Assembly: GCA_002428015.1 (NCBI GenBank)
Contig: DIZW01000033.1
Coordinates: 7,144-71,143 of the forward strand
Reading direction: 5' to 3'
Origin: Oxalobacteraceae bacterium UBA6018
GTDB lineage: Bacteria; Pseudomonadota; Gammaproteobacteria; Burkholderiales; Burkholderiaceae_D
Length of the DNA: 64,000 nucleotides
Shown: piece by piece, positions 49,830 through 58,922 of the stretch
Position numbering within the stretch: the stretch's first letter is position 1
Layout: every line of letters starts with the position of its first letter
Program-made: the position numbers and the translations under genes
Notes under the pieces: generated by a model
What the model saw: the letters and a program-made list of their open reading frames with translations, nothing else
What the model was told of the DNA's origin: nothing
Databases searched by the model: none

Positions 49830-51902
49830 TCAAGCGGCGATATCCAGGTTCTGCGCGTCGTGCTGATGCAGCGGCAGGATAACGTAAAAAGTGGTGCCGA
49901 CGCCAGGTTCGCTGGCCACCTCGAGCGTGCCGCCAAGCTCGTTGATGTATTCGCGGCTTTCGAACACCCCGATGCCCATGCCGGCCGACTTGGTCGACTC
50001 GAACGGCTTGAACAGGCGCTCGCGGATGAAGTCCTCGCTCATGCCCTCGCCGGTGTCAGTGATCTCGATGCGCACGGCGGCGCCGGTACGCGCCAGGACG
50101 ATGGCGACCCGGCCGTCCTTGGGCGTGGCTTCGATCGCGTTCTGGATCAGGTGGCCGAGCACGCGCTCGAGGCGCTCGCGGTCGGCCAGCACCTGCAATC
50201 CGGTCTCGGCCACGGCCAGCACCGGATGCGGCTCGAACGCGGCCTTGAGGGCCAGCGCCTGGCGCAGCACCTGGTCGATCGCCAGCGGGGCCGGGTGTTC
50301 GGGCGACTCGCTGCGGCTGAGCTTTTGCAGCAGCAGCTTCATCTTCTGCACCGAGTGGTTGACGGTGTCGAGCATGTCGCGCTGGAATTCCGGGTTGTTG
50401 CGGTGCTTCTCGGCGTTGGGGATCAGCAGCGACAACTGCGACACCAGGTTCTTCAGGTCGTGCACGACGAAGGTCGACATGCGGTTGAACGACTCGAACT
50501 GGCGCGCCACCATCAGGGCGTTGGCCGCATCCTGCTGGGCCAGGTAGCTGGCGGCCTGGCTGCCGGCGATCTTGAGCAGGTCGATCACTTCCCAATTCAG
50601 GTTGATGTTGCTGCGCGGCTGGGTCAACAGCACGAAGCCGAACAGGCGTCCCTGCATGATCAGGGGCACCACCAGCCAACCGCGGGCGATGTCGGTCAGC
50701 CAGGCCGGCATGAGCACGTTGTCGTATTTTTCCGGGTCGGTCTCGACTTCCTGCAGGTCGACCACCCACTGCCGGCTCTCGAGGAAGCGGCAGAACTCGG
50801 AATCGTCCGGCTCGGTGGCGGCGGTGACGGGCGTGTTCCAGAACGCCTCGGGCGCGCACTGGCCGCCGTCGCGCCGCAGCCACAGCACCCCGCCCGGGCT
50901 TTCCACCAGCGCGGCCACGGCCTGGATGGTGCGCTCGCCCAGGCCCGGCCCGTGCTCGGACAGGGTGCGCGTGAAGCGCAGCCACTCCTCGCGGTAGTCA
51001 TAGCCGTAGCTGTAGAAATGCTTGCTGATGAACACCTTCAGCCAGGCCCGGAAGGTGCCGGAGAACAAGATCACCACCAGCAGGATCAGGGCGCCGAACA
51101 GGAAGGCCACCTGCATCACCGTGCCCCAGCTGCCGCCCACGTAGCGCAGGTAGTAGCCGGCCGTGCCCATGGCCATCAGGTAGATGGCCGAGCCGAACAG
51201 GGCGGCGGAATGAAACATCACCCGGCGTGACACGGCCAGGTCGCCCGACCAGGCCGCGCTGCGGCTCATCGAGATGGCGATCAGCGGCACGCTGAGCGCG
51301 TTGACGACGCCGCGCGCGGACCAGATGTCGGCATTGATCTGATGGAACAGCATGCTGTCGCTGTACATGTAGAAGTCGTAGGCGAACATGGCGCCGATGC
51401 CCAGGCAGGCGAACTTGATGGCCCAGCGCTCCTGCACCGGCTTGTTGCGGTACAGCTGCTCGACCAGCAGCATGCCGAGCACGGACAGGCCGACGTGGGC
51501 GCTCACGCTCGGCATCAAGCCGAGGCTGCTGAGGAAGTCCACTTGCGGCAGGCCGACAATGGTGCCGATCAGGAACACCACGTAGAACACGGCCATGGTG
51601 CACACCGACGGCTTGAGGCCATAGGGCCAGCGGCTGCCGGGCTGGCGGTAGTTGCCCAGCAAGATGATGAGGAAGAGGGTCCAGGTCGCGTTGCGCACGA
51701 TCTCGACCGCGTCGACGGCCGGGATAGCCCAGCGGTCCAGCGCCTCCCAGGCCAGCACCGCGCTCCACAAGGTACTGGCCACGGCGGCGCAGGCCATCAC
51801 CGCGGCGTGCGGACGGGCACGCCAACGGGTGGCCAACAGCAGGCTGAGCGCGAGATACGCCAGCGCAGCTACCGAGTAGCTGAAGGTTGCGATACTGGTC
51901 AA
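49830..51902 (-). CDS. prsK: XrtA/PEP-CTERM system sensor histidine kinase PrsK
   Basis: A 690-residue sensor kinase. About nine transmembrane helices (residues 8-300) form the input module, then a GAF-like domain (about 310-460), the phospho-acceptor His in VVHDLKNLVSQL and an ATPase domain with NAIEAT and GEGMSEDFI and a final GVGTTFYVILP. It phosphorylates PrsR. The reading starts at TTG 51902 with GGTG upstream, an uncommon start codon; the first helix begins immediately after. It lies 71 bases downstream of the initiating sugar transferase. Confidence 0.93.
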   Translation of the reverse strand: MTSIATFSYSVAALAYLALSLLLATRWRARPHAAVMACAAVASTLWSAVLAWEALDRWAIPAVDAVEIVRNATWTLFLIILLGNYRQPGSRWPYGLKPSVCTMAVFYVVFLIGTIVGLPQVDFLSSLGLMPSVSAHVGLSVLGMLLVEQLYRNKPVQERWAIKFACLGIGAMFAYDFYMYSDSMLFHQINADIWSARGVVNALSVPLIAISMSRSAAWSGDLAVSRRVMFHSAALFGSAIYLMAMGTAGYYLRYVGGSWGTVMQVAFLFGALILLVVILFSGTFRAWLKVFISKHFYSYGYDYREEWLRFTRTLSEHGPGLGERTIQAVAALVESPGGVLWLRRDGGQCAPEAFWNTPVTAATEPDDSEFCRFLESRQWVVDLQEVETDPEKYDNVLMPAWLTDIARGWLVVPLIMQGRLFGFVLLTQPRSNINLNWEVIDLLKIAGSQAASYLAQQDAANALMVARQFESFNRMSTFVVHDLKNLVSQLSLLIPNAEKHRNNPEFQRDMLDTVNHSVQKMKLLLQKLSRSESPEHPAPLAIDQVLRQALALKAAFEPHPVLAVAETGLQVLADRERLERVLGHLIQNAIEATPKDGRVAIVLARTGAAVRIEITDTGEGMSEDFIRERLFKPFESTKSAGMGIGVFESREYINELGGTLEVASEPGVGTTFYVILPLHQHDAQNLDIAA

Positions 51903-51973
51903 AGGTCACCATCCATCTCAACAGCCGCCGGCGCCGCAGGCGCTGGACGCGCCGCGCGAGAAATCAGCGTCGC

Positions 51974-53377
51974 TCAGCGGCCGCTGCGGAACAGGACGAC
52001 TTTGAGGGTATCAATCAGAATCAGAATATCGAGGAACAAACTATTGTTCTTCACATAATACAGGTCGTACTGCAGCTTTTGCAATGCGTCGTCAGCCGAC
52101 GCGCCGTAGCCATAGCGTACCTGAGCCCAGCCGGTGATGCCTGGCTTGATGCTGTGGCGCACATTATAGAAGGGGACGACCTCGATCAGCTGTTCGACGA
52201 AATACGGCCGCTCGGGACGCGGGCCGACGAACGACATCTCGCCCTTGAACACGTTGAGGATCTGCGGCAGTTCGTCGATCCGGGTCTTGCGGATGAAGTT
52301 GCCGACGCGGGTGACGCGCGGGTCGTTCTGGGCGGCCCACTGCGGCTTGCCGCCCTTCTCGGCGTCGTTGCGCATGCTGCGGAACTTGAGCACCTTGAAG
52401 GTGTTGCCGTCCTTGCCCACGCGCTCCTGCTGGTAGAAGATCGGGGAGCGGTCTTCCAGGTAGATCAGGGCGGCGGTGAGCACCATCACCGGGAAGGTGG
52501 CGAGCAGGATCATGCCGCTGCAGACCAGGTCGAACGAACGCTTCATGAAGGTACGGATGAAACTCTGGTCGAAGCCGCCGCCGAACACCAGCCAGCTCGG
52601 CTGCAGGGAGTCGACCCGGATCTGGCACGATTCGCGCTCGAAGAAGGTGGCGGCGTCGGTGACCTTGATGCCCTGCAGCTTGCAGTCGAGCAGTTCCTTG
52701 ATCGGGAAGCCGGCGCGGCGGTTCTGCACCGACACCACGATCTCCTCGACGTTGTGGGCCGCGGCCAGGGTGGCCAGCGATTCGCCGTCGCGCACCTTGA
52801 GCAGGCGCGAGGTCGGCACGCAGCACTCCTCGGACGGCATCGAGATGAAGCCGGCGATGTCGTAGCGGTGGTAGCTGGTGTTCTCGACGGCCAGGTCGCT
52901 GCATTCCTTGGCCAGCGGACCGCCGCCCAGGAAGATGATGCGCGACTCGAGGAAACGCAACTCCGAGGTTTTAAAGAAGATGATGCGCGCGGCCAGGATG
53001 CCGGCGGCGGCGATCGCGAACACCATGATCAGCATGCCGCGGCCGAAGTACAACTCCGGGGCGACGTAGAACACCAGGGTCAGGATCACGAAGCCCATCG
53101 CGAACGAGGGCATCAGCTTGAGGAAGAAGGGGTTGCGCAAGCCCTCGCTGAAATTGAGCTGGTACAAACCCATGGCGCTCATGCTGAACACGATGGCCAC
53201 CGCGAAAGCGACAGCCGACATGAAGAAATGGTCCAGATGCGGGCGCACTCCCGCGTCGCCGCCGTCGAGGAAACGCACCGCGGCGCCTGCATAGGCCGCG
53301 CCGACGAGCACCAGGACTTCAACGAACAGCAGGAAGAACACTATTTTCGATACATAGTGGTTCGAAATTCTTAACAC
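51974..53377 (-). CDS. XrtA/PEP-CTERM system initiating sugar transferase (TIGR03013-like)
   Basis: A 467-residue polyprenyl-phosphate sugar-1-phosphate transferase. Four or five N-terminal helices and a CoA-binding-like domain precede the bacterial sugar transferase domain: SFDLVCSGMILLATFP, DRSPIFYQQERVGKDG, KFRSMRNDAE, FIRKTRIDELPQILNV, and GPRPERPYFVEQL. It starts polymer synthesis by loading the first sugar on undecaprenyl phosphate. GTG 53377 has a strong GGAGGAT ribosome site. It heads the minus-strand operon with prsK, prsR and the beta-helix gene. Confidence 0.94.
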   Translation of the reverse strand: MLRISNHYVSKIVFFLLFVEVLVLVGAAYAGAAVRFLDGGDAGVRPHLDHFFMSAVAFAVAIVFSMSAMGLYQLNFSEGLRNPFFLKLMPSFAMGFVILTLVFYVAPELYFGRGMLIMVFAIAAAGILAARIIFFKTSELRFLESRIIFLGGGPLAKECSDLAVENTSYHRYDIAGFISMPSEECCVPTSRLLKVRDGESLATLAAAHNVEEIVVSVQNRRAGFPIKELLDCKLQGIKVTDAATFFERESCQIRVDSLQPSWLVFGGGFDQSFIRTFMKRSFDLVCSGMILLATFPVMVLTAALIYLEDRSPIFYQQERVGKDGNTFKVLKFRSMRNDAEKGGKPQWAAQNDPRVTRVGNFIRKTRIDELPQILNVFKGEMSFVGPRPERPYFVEQLIEVVPFYNVRHSIKPGITGWAQVRYGYGASADDALQKLQYDLYYVKNNSLFLDILILIDTLKVVLFRSGR

Positions 53378-54306
53378 GTTATCCTCCGAATTCTTTTTAC
53401 GTACTTTGGAACGATCGCCACGCCTGGTCGGCGCTGGCCTGTCGCAGACGGATCAGCGCCCGTCGCGTCAAGGCCGGCACCAAGGCCTGCCTATCATCTG
53501 CGGCATCGCTTGCGGCTGATGCCTGTTCTGCGTCCATACCTAGTTCTGAATCACTGCGCCGGTTCAACCGGTCTCGGTGTGCGTCAACGAATGCTGGCTT
53601 GCTGTACGGTTCCGCGTCACGCCACATAAGATTCAATGGCGCAACTGCGATTTCACTACGGAATTACTATTTGTTAATATATCAATAGGAAATATAGCAT
53701 GGAAACGTGATCCATATCAACACAAAGCAATTAGTTTTGTCCAAAAGAAACAACAAGCCTTTCTTAATGATGTCATTTAGTTATCAATATGCCCGGCCTG
53801 CATCGCGCCGCCTCGACGGCCGGCGGTAGACAGAGCAAAGTGAGTCGCTGCACCGAAGCGCCCTTCATCAAGCGCGTGCGAGCGGAAGCGGGACTGCGCG
53901 TGGCAGCGGGAAGACCGTCCTGGCTGCTGCTTCGAGGCAGCATACCTGCGCAACGCGCTGGCACACGCGGCAGCGCGCATCGCGGCCATGGACAGGTCTT
54001 CCCTCCCGCGACGAACATCGCGGAAATCCGGCTTTATTGATGAGCAGCGATTTTAGCATTTCCAGATACGCATTGCCGTGCCACTATGTCAACGTTGCGT
54101 TGTTTGTTTGAACCTTTTTTTGTAACGGTTGTCGACTTGCGCTATTCGGTCCATGAAATGCGCGCGCACGCCTTGCATTCGCTTCGCGGCAACTATTGGT
54201 TATGATGCTGGCAATGGCTCGCGGATAGCCGCATCATGCTTGCCCGCCCGCCGCGAGGGTCACCTTGGCCCCCCCCTTTACTTAGTTGCTGTTCTTTTAG
54301 TCTGCC
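53378..54306. other. Long divergent intergenic region, partly A/T-rich
   Basis: A 929-base gap between the minus-strand sugar transferase and the plus-strand N-acyltransferase. 53640-53780 is markedly A/T-rich and could hold promoters for the left operon. On the minus strand AGTCGACAACCGTTACA (54121-54137) resembles the TGTCGR-N6-TTACA box, and TGGCACGGCAATGC (54070-54083) has a perfect -24 block but one base too few before GC. A T8 tract lies at 54113-54120. The short readings in this gap show no family character. Confidence 0.45.
53397..53636 (-). CDS. Possible small protein upstream of the sugar transferase
   Basis: An open reading of 79 residues (MNLMWRDAEPYSK... rich in Ala, Asp and Arg), ending 19 bases before the start of the sugar transferase. 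It is in the right orientation and place to be a leader gene of that operon. There is no clear ribosome site and no recognisable family, so it may be chance. Confidence 0.22.
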   Translation of the reverse strand: MNLMWRDAEPYSKPAFVDAHRDRLNRRSDSELGMDAEQASAASDAADDRQALVPALTRRALIRLRQASADQAWRSFQST

Positions 54307-55344
54307 ATGCCCTTGTCCAACTTAACTTCCCGTATCGCATCCCCTGCCGACCTTTCTCCCGCCGAGGTGGCGCACTGGGAGCATCTGTCGGCCACCGAGC
54401 CGGAGATGGGCTCGCCCTTTCTGAGCGTTCACTACGCTCAAGCGATGGCCGCCGCCGGCATGGACGCCCGGGTGTGCGTCGTCTACCGCGACGGCGAGAT
54501 CGCCGCCTTCCTGGCCTTCCAGTTCAGCAGCGGCTGGGCGCGCCGGATGGGCGCGGCCGAGCGCATCGGCGGCGAATTGTGCGACTGCTTCGGCGTGGTC
54601 GCTCCACGCGGCTTCACGATCGCCCCGCCCGCCCTGCTCCGGCTGGCGAAATTGAACTATCTGGGCTTCTCGCACTTGGAGGAGCCGCAAATTGCCATGG
54701 GGCTAAGCGGCGAGCAGCCGCGCATCGCCCTGCGCGTCCATCTCGACCCTAGCGCCGCGGTGCCAATGGAAAAGGTCGCGTCGGTGACGCCGCACTATCT
54801 GGAGGAGAGCCGCGCGCGCCAGCGCAGCCTGGAAGCGGAGCTGGGACCGGTCCGCTTCGCGTTCGACGCGGTCAGCGGGCGCGACGCGCTGCTCGACCAG
54901 CTCATCGCCGACAAGCGCGCGCAATACCGCGCCGCCGGGGCGCCCGACATGCTGGCCTCACCCGAGAAACAGCGCGCCTTGCACCTGCTGCTGGCCAGCG
55001 ACCACGCCAGCTGCAAGGGCGTGCTCTCGAGCCTGTACGCGGGCGAGCACTGGCTGGCCTCGCATTTCGGCATCATCGGGCATGGCATGCTGATCTTGTG
55101 GTTCCCGGTGGCCAACCCGGCGCTGGAACGCCATGCGCCGGACCGCTTGCTGCTTCACTCCCTGGTCCAGGCCTCGCACGAGGCCGGCTTTACCGTGCTC
55201 GACTGCGGCGAGGGCGACACGCCGCGCAAGCGCGAAATCGCCTCCGAGCAGTACCGGCTGTACCGCGGCGTGTGGCGTAACGGCAGCGCCACCAGCCACG
55301 CCGCGCATGCGGTGCAGCGCCTGCGTTGGCGTTTCGGGATGTGA
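54307..55344 (+). CDS. N-acyltransferase of the CelD/BcsL-like GNAT type, paralogue B
   Basis: A 345-residue paralogue of the gene at 37356. The shared blocks include SPFLSVHYAQAMAAAGM, LRLAKLNYLGFSHLEEPQ, GEQPRIALRVHLD, RDALLDQLIADKRAQYR and DCGEGDTPRKREIASEQYR. Both are thought to acylate a sugar amine; the presence of two copies suggests two sites or two donors. The gene stands alone, facing away from the sugar-transferase operon, and is the last high-GC gene before the island boundary. ATG 54307 is taken as start, since the shared N-terminus begins near residue 12. Confidence 0.85.
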   Translation: MPLSNLTSRIASPADLSPAEVAHWEHLSATEPEMGSPFLSVHYAQAMAAAGMDARVCVVYRDGEIAAFLAFQFSSGWARRMGAAERIGGELCDCFGVVAPRGFTIAPPALLRLAKLNYLGFSHLEEPQIAMGLSGEQPRIALRVHLDPSAAVPMEKVASVTPHYLEESRARQRSLEAELGPVRFAFDAVSGRDALLDQLIADKRAQYRAAGAPDMLASPEKQRALHLLLASDHASCKGVLSSLYAGEHWLASHFGIIGHGMLILWFPVANPALERHAPDRLLLHSLVQASHEAGFTVLDCGEGDTPRKREIASEQYRLYRGVWRNGSATSHAAHAVQRLRWRFGM

Positions 55345-56089
55345 GACGGGGCCGAAGCCACTAGCCGGTAGCGCGCCCACCGCGGCGCGCAGGCGAGGAT
55401 GGCCCGCTCGCGAGCGATAGCGCGGCTCGTGACGCCGGCGCATGAGTGTCTGTCCCGGCAGTTCCAGCCTGCACTAGGCCGGGCGTGGCCCCGTGCCCCG
55501 GCAGGGATGCCTCTCCACACTAGCCAGCCGCCCAAGCTGGAGTGTCCCGCTCAATACTTGGCTCTTACCGCAGCGCGGCGCCCGCCTTTCGATGAGCGCC
55601 GGCGTTGGGAAGAAATCACGCCGTCCGCATCACTCTCAAACAACTAAAGTGCCTGTCTTCGTTGAAATTCTTGACGGTTATATTTTCTTATGGATGGAAG
55701 GTAACGAGAGGACGTGAAAAGCGCGTCTCAGCAGAGTTGGGCTGCATACACCCCACACAGGGCTATTCGCTAGAAGCGGCGCGCATCTTCTTTGTAGAGC
55801 AGACCGGATCTTGGGCTCATTATGGTTTCGTGGCTGAAAACGATTTGCACCACATCGAGAAGGCGGGGCAATACGCTAGCTACCGCGCTTACTTGACTTC
55901 GAAGGTTGCGCGAGACGAGCTCGACCGTATGCTGAAAGCCTTCGACACTTGGGATTGGCCGACATAGGACGCGCAAGAAACAAAGCCGAGTCCGGCAAAA
56001 AAGGCCTGCGTATCGCTTACATCAGAATAATTAAATGTATCTTCCGGCAAGAAGACATCATCCAAGTCGTTGATATAAAGGAAGAATTT
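55345..56089. other. Boundary region before the tRNA fragment
   Basis: This 745-base stretch between the last sugar-locus gene and the tRNA fragment holds one doubtful reading (55605-55967, listed separately) and no terminator with a T-tract. Composition drifts from GC-rich to A/T-rich around 55600. I see no recognisable domain. Confidence 0.4.
55605..55967 (+). CDS. Possible hypothetical protein or remnant
   Basis: The reading begins at TTG and gives 120 residues. From about residue 42 (AELGCIHPTQGYSLEAARIF) it looks protein-like, with balanced charged and aromatic residues to the end (RMLKAFDTWDWPT). The first 40 residues do not, and there is no good ribosome site, so it may be the C-terminal remnant of a larger gene. 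No family recognised. Confidence 0.3.
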   Translation: MGRNHAVRITLKQLKCLSSLKFLTVIFSYGWKVTRGREKRVSAELGCIHPTQGYSLEAARIFFVEQTGSWAHYGFVAENDLHHIEKAGQYASYRAYLTSKVARDELDRMLKAFDTWDWPT

Positions 56090-56139
56090 TGGTGCGGCTG
56101 GCGGGGATCGAACCCACGACCCTTGGCTTCGGAGGCCAA
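56090..56139 (-). tRNA. 3' fragment of tRNA-Arg(CCG): probable attachment site of an island
   Basis: On the minus strand 50 bases run from the anticodon stem through the anticodon (CCG, plus-strand CGG at 56130-56132), the variable loop, the T arm (TTCGATC loop) and the acceptor strand to CCA (56090-56092). The sequence before the anticodon stem does not make a D arm: only 16 bases separate it from a GCGGCTT that mimics the 5' acceptor strand. So it is not a complete gene. A 3' tRNA fragment like this is what integrases leave at the distal end of an island. From the orientation the island lies to the right. Confidence 0.8.
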
Positions 56140-56250
56140 ACCGCAATTTCCTAGGAAGCCGCGTTGACGCTGCAACTCCTTGATTTTACAGAGTATAGCA
56201 ACCGGCAACAAAAGGCAACTAGAGGAGGAAATGGGAAGAAAAAACCCGGT

Positions 56251-56275
56251 TTTCTCACCAAAATTTCTCACCAAA
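56251..56275. repeat. Short direct repeat next to the tRNA fragment
   Basis: TTTCTCACCAAA occurs twice with a 13-base period (56251-56262 and 56264-56275), about 110 bases inside the presumed island. Two GGCAAC repeats lie just before (56202-56219). Such short direct repeats beside an attachment core can be arm sites for a tyrosine recombinase; this is inference. Confidence 0.45.
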
Positions 56276-56303
56276 TCTCCTTCCGCGTCTATCCACTAGA
56301 CTG

Positions 56304-57251
56304 CTAGCTGGGGTCGTTGCGGGCGAACAGGAGAGCCTTCAACGCGGCGACTTGGGTTGCGCTCTTCTTTGCCTGACTCTTCTTGAACCGCGTCAGATTC
56401 TCCAACTTCCATCGCAGGGCCGGGAGCGTCTGGACATCGGGATTCGGCAGAAGCGTCCAGTCGGGATTGGCATCGGCCAGGCCGACCAGAAATTCCCGGT
56501 GGCGGTCCGTCAATTTTTCCATCATGTCGCGGCGCAGCCGGCTTCGCGTTTCCAGCAGTACCTCAAGTGAAGGGGGTTCTGCCTCAGTCATGCCGATGAA
56601 CTGGTCTTCGTAGATTTGACGAAGGTCGAGGTCATTGCCACCCAAGACTTCGTGGGTCGGGCGATTGTGTCCCGCAAGGTACACCACGAAGCAATCGACC
56701 ATGGCCGATGTCAGTCCACCGTTCTGGTAGAGCAGCCAAACGTCAAACAAGTCTCGAGGATGTTGTCGGTCCAGCGCGGCGACGAGCTTGCTCGCATAAA
56801 GTTCATCATGGTTGAAAATTGGCGCGTAGACTTGGATTCCAAACTGTTTGACCACGGCTGCCGAGACAGACTGGCGCGCTGTAACGGGCAGAACCGTACC
56901 TCTGAAAACGGTGTTGACCTCGATTTTCAGGGTAAGGCTGTCTCGGCCTTCCATGACCAGCAATTTCGACTCAGGCTCGTTTCCGACTCGCACCGGCCTC
57001 GCCTTCAGCCCTCGAACCTCCAACCTGCTCGCGATGTCTTGAAGCGCCTTCGCTATGGTCGCTAGCGCGACGTCCCTGGGTTCGGTTCCGTTGAGGTAGA
57101 CAAGGTCGATGTCGACGGACAACCGCGGCGCCTCCTGTACAAACAAATTGATGGCAGTACCGCCTTTGATGGCAAATTGGCCGTCGACGAATACATCCGG
57201 AATTACGTCCAACAACAATCGGATAGTATTGATATAAATGGCGTCGAGCAT
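56304..57251 (-). CDS. abiEii: AbiEii/AbiGii-family nucleotidyltransferase toxin
   Basis: A 315-residue nucleotidyltransferase-fold toxin. FAIKGGTAINLF and RLSVDIDLVYL give the G-G and D-x-D catalytic motifs, and HDELYASKLVAALDRQHPRDLFD is the second conserved block. AbiEii toxins block growth during phage attack by nucleotidylation; the AbiEi partner lies two bases upstream. ATG 57251 was chosen because it follows the AbiEi stop closely; the reading from 57299 would overlap it. The gene belongs to a lower-GC island. Confidence 0.9.
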   Translation of the reverse strand: MLDAIYINTIRLLLDVIPDVFVDGQFAIKGGTAINLFVQEAPRLSVDIDLVYLNGTEPRDVALATIAKALQDIASRLEVRGLKARPVRVGNEPESKLLVMEGRDSLTLKIEVNTVFRGTVLPVTARQSVSAAVVKQFGIQVYAPIFNHDELYASKLVAALDRQHPRDLFDVWLLYQNGGLTSAMVDCFVVYLAGHNRPTHEVLGGNDLDLRQIYEDQFIGMTEAEPPSLEVLLETRSRLRRDMMEKLTDRHREFLVGLADANPDWTLLPNPDVQTLPALRWKLENLTRFKKSQAKKSATQVAALKALLFARNDPS

Positions 57252-57253
57252 GA

Positions 57254-58009
57254 TTACTTTATTGTAAGGCGAGTGCCGTCCTGAAGGCGGCGCGTCCATC
57301 GCGTGTTGCTTCCGAGCTTCAGACTAAATCGTTCCCGTAGGGCAACTACATCAATGGTGTTTGTTTGTTGCGCAAACTGCAGGAACAAGCGGACAGTTTT
57401 TATGCGAGTGCACGCCGCCAACAGAGGGCCGACCACTTCTAGGCGCATGCTGGAAAAGGACTCGAACAAGTGAGTCGCTTCCTCCAAGTCCTGCGTGACA
57501 CCGACTTCGTTCAAGACCTCCAGCAGCGCGCGTTCGCGGGTCGAAACGTACAGACCGGCAGCATGGTCCGAAATCAGTGCAAATCCCTCGTCGTCGAGAA
57601 GCGGCCTGAGCAAGTCTACGTCAAACAATGCTCTTTGATGGTAGCGCGCTGGGAAACGCGAAGTGAACCAATTTGGCAGCTTGAGACGTTGTGTTCCCCA
57701 CAATTGGATTCTTGAACGAGAACTAACGTTATGACGTATTCCTTGCCATGAAAGTGCGGTCTTTCCACCTACGTGCAGACCGGGGCTGCGCTTCTGCAAG
57801 TACAGCAGACAGTCGTCGAGCTGTAATGTGTCGTTGGGATATGCGTATGTCCCCTGCTCCAAGCGCTCCAGCCAGCCGTTCTTCGCATACTTAGCGGCCA
57901 AGGCTGGAGATATCCCATATTCCGCTAGCTCGGCCAATCCAAAGGGTTGCCCGTGATGCAACCCTTGAAGGACCAATTTGAGTAACGAATGTCGAGAATT
58001 TGGCTTCAT
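57254..58009 (-). CDS. abiEi: AbiEi-family antitoxin
   Basis: A 251-residue antitoxin. The N-terminal winged helix (FGLAELAEYGISPALAAKYAKNGWLERLEQGTY is the block, residues about 23-55) binds DNA, and the C-terminal domain (TRERALLEVLNEV) is the AbiEi part that controls the toxin. It lies directly before the toxin gene and the two form a type IV toxin-antitoxin or abortive-infection pair. AbiEi usually represses its own promoter through inverted repeats; none was clearly seen upstream. ATG 58009 with no rival start. Confidence 0.9.
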   Translation of the reverse strand: MKPNSRHSLLKLVLQGLHHGQPFGLAELAEYGISPALAAKYAKNGWLERLEQGTYAYPNDTLQLDDCLLYLQKRSPGLHVGGKTALSWQGIRHNVSSRSRIQLWGTQRLKLPNWFTSRFPARYHQRALFDVDLLRPLLDDEGFALISDHAAGLYVSTRERALLEVLNEVGVTQDLEEATHLFESFSSMRLEVVGPLLAACTRIKTVRLFLQFAQQTNTIDVVALRERFSLKLGSNTRWTRRLQDGTRLTIK

Positions 58010-58772
58010 GGTTAAATTTTACAACATAAAGCAAACATCGGAAATTGAAAGTTTGATTTTTGTGTCAGAATTTAATCCATGGATGAATCTAACGACAAAA
58101 TGCAAACATCAAGCGATTTCGTCACTTCGGCCTACAATCTTTCATCTTGGCATCACGATGTACTGAACAGTTGCTGCCACCTTGGACCCAGCGGCAACGG
58201 ACCACGCGCCAAAGCGCAGCAACCTGGGGCTGGTAATTGCACCGGCCTCCTCGGGCAACATAAGATAGCACCAACCGAATACCAGCTCCTATAGCCGAAA
58301 AAGCCCTGCGGACGACGTTCGGCCGGCGAGCGCAACAAGTGAATCTTCGAGCGCTTCCCCGTTGGCCAGCGCAGTGTGCACGTCCAAAGCATCTCGAATT
58401 TAGAAAAATATTGCCATATGGAATTTATTCTGGCATAGTTCATCTCACTCCCCATTGAGAGAACCGGATAACAGCGCCCACAACGCGGCGCTGGCTGAGC
58501 CCTGCTGCTCACTTATCTGGTTCCTTCACAATCTGGCGAGACAGGTCCATAGCCCGGAGCAAAAACTCCCGCTGCATCTGAAATCAAGGTGCGTCTTCTC
58601 AACGCACGAAGCCCCCTTCCCTACTGAACGCCCGCATCCTAGCCAGTTTCACTTGGCCAGGATTGCACGTCCAATCTTAGATTTACTCGCGCCCCTACCG
58701 GGGCGCTTTGCGTTTCAAAATCCGCGCGTTGAGACAAATCTGTCTCCGTGCCCCAAACCACTAAGGAAAAAA
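58010..58772. other. Non-coding or decayed region with a hairpin
   Basis: A 763-base stretch with no reading that resembles a protein family. It contains one hairpin with a T-rich tail (58689-58715, listed separately) and the A/T-rich promoter zone of abiEi at the left end. It looks like degraded island DNA. Confidence 0.4.
58689..58715 (+). terminator. Hairpin with a T-rich tail
   Basis: GCGCCCC (58689-58695), loop TACC, GGGGCGC (58700-58706), then TTTGCGTTT. The stem is perfect. No gene upstream on the plus strand explains it, so it may terminate a lost gene or a small RNA. Confidence 0.5.
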
Positions 58773-58922
58773 ATGATTAACAAGCAAGCTATCGACACCA
58801 TGACCCAAATGCTGAGCCTCATCACCAAGTATGCGAAAGGCGCCTACCTACCTCACTCGGGTGCAAATGCAAGAGATTTTTCGGCGCACTGGACTGGAAT
58901 TTGTCGCAGACAATATGCATAA
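58773..58922 (+). CDS. Possible 49-residue peptide overlapping the HAD remnant
   Basis: ATG 58773 is preceded by AAGGA, a good ribosome site, and reads MINKQAIDTMTQMLSLITKYA before running out of frame with the HAD-like reading. It may be the true start of that gene, joined to it by a frameshift near 58835. On its own it has no recognisable family. Confidence 0.3.
   Translation: MINKQAIDTMTQMLSLITKYAKGAYLPHSGANARDFSAHWTGICRRQYA

Noticed and set aside
56090..56163. A complete tRNA-Arg gene on the minus strand
   Set aside because: GCGGCTT at the right mimics an acceptor strand, but only 16 bases lie between it and the anticodon stem, so no D arm can form. Treated as a 3' fragment.
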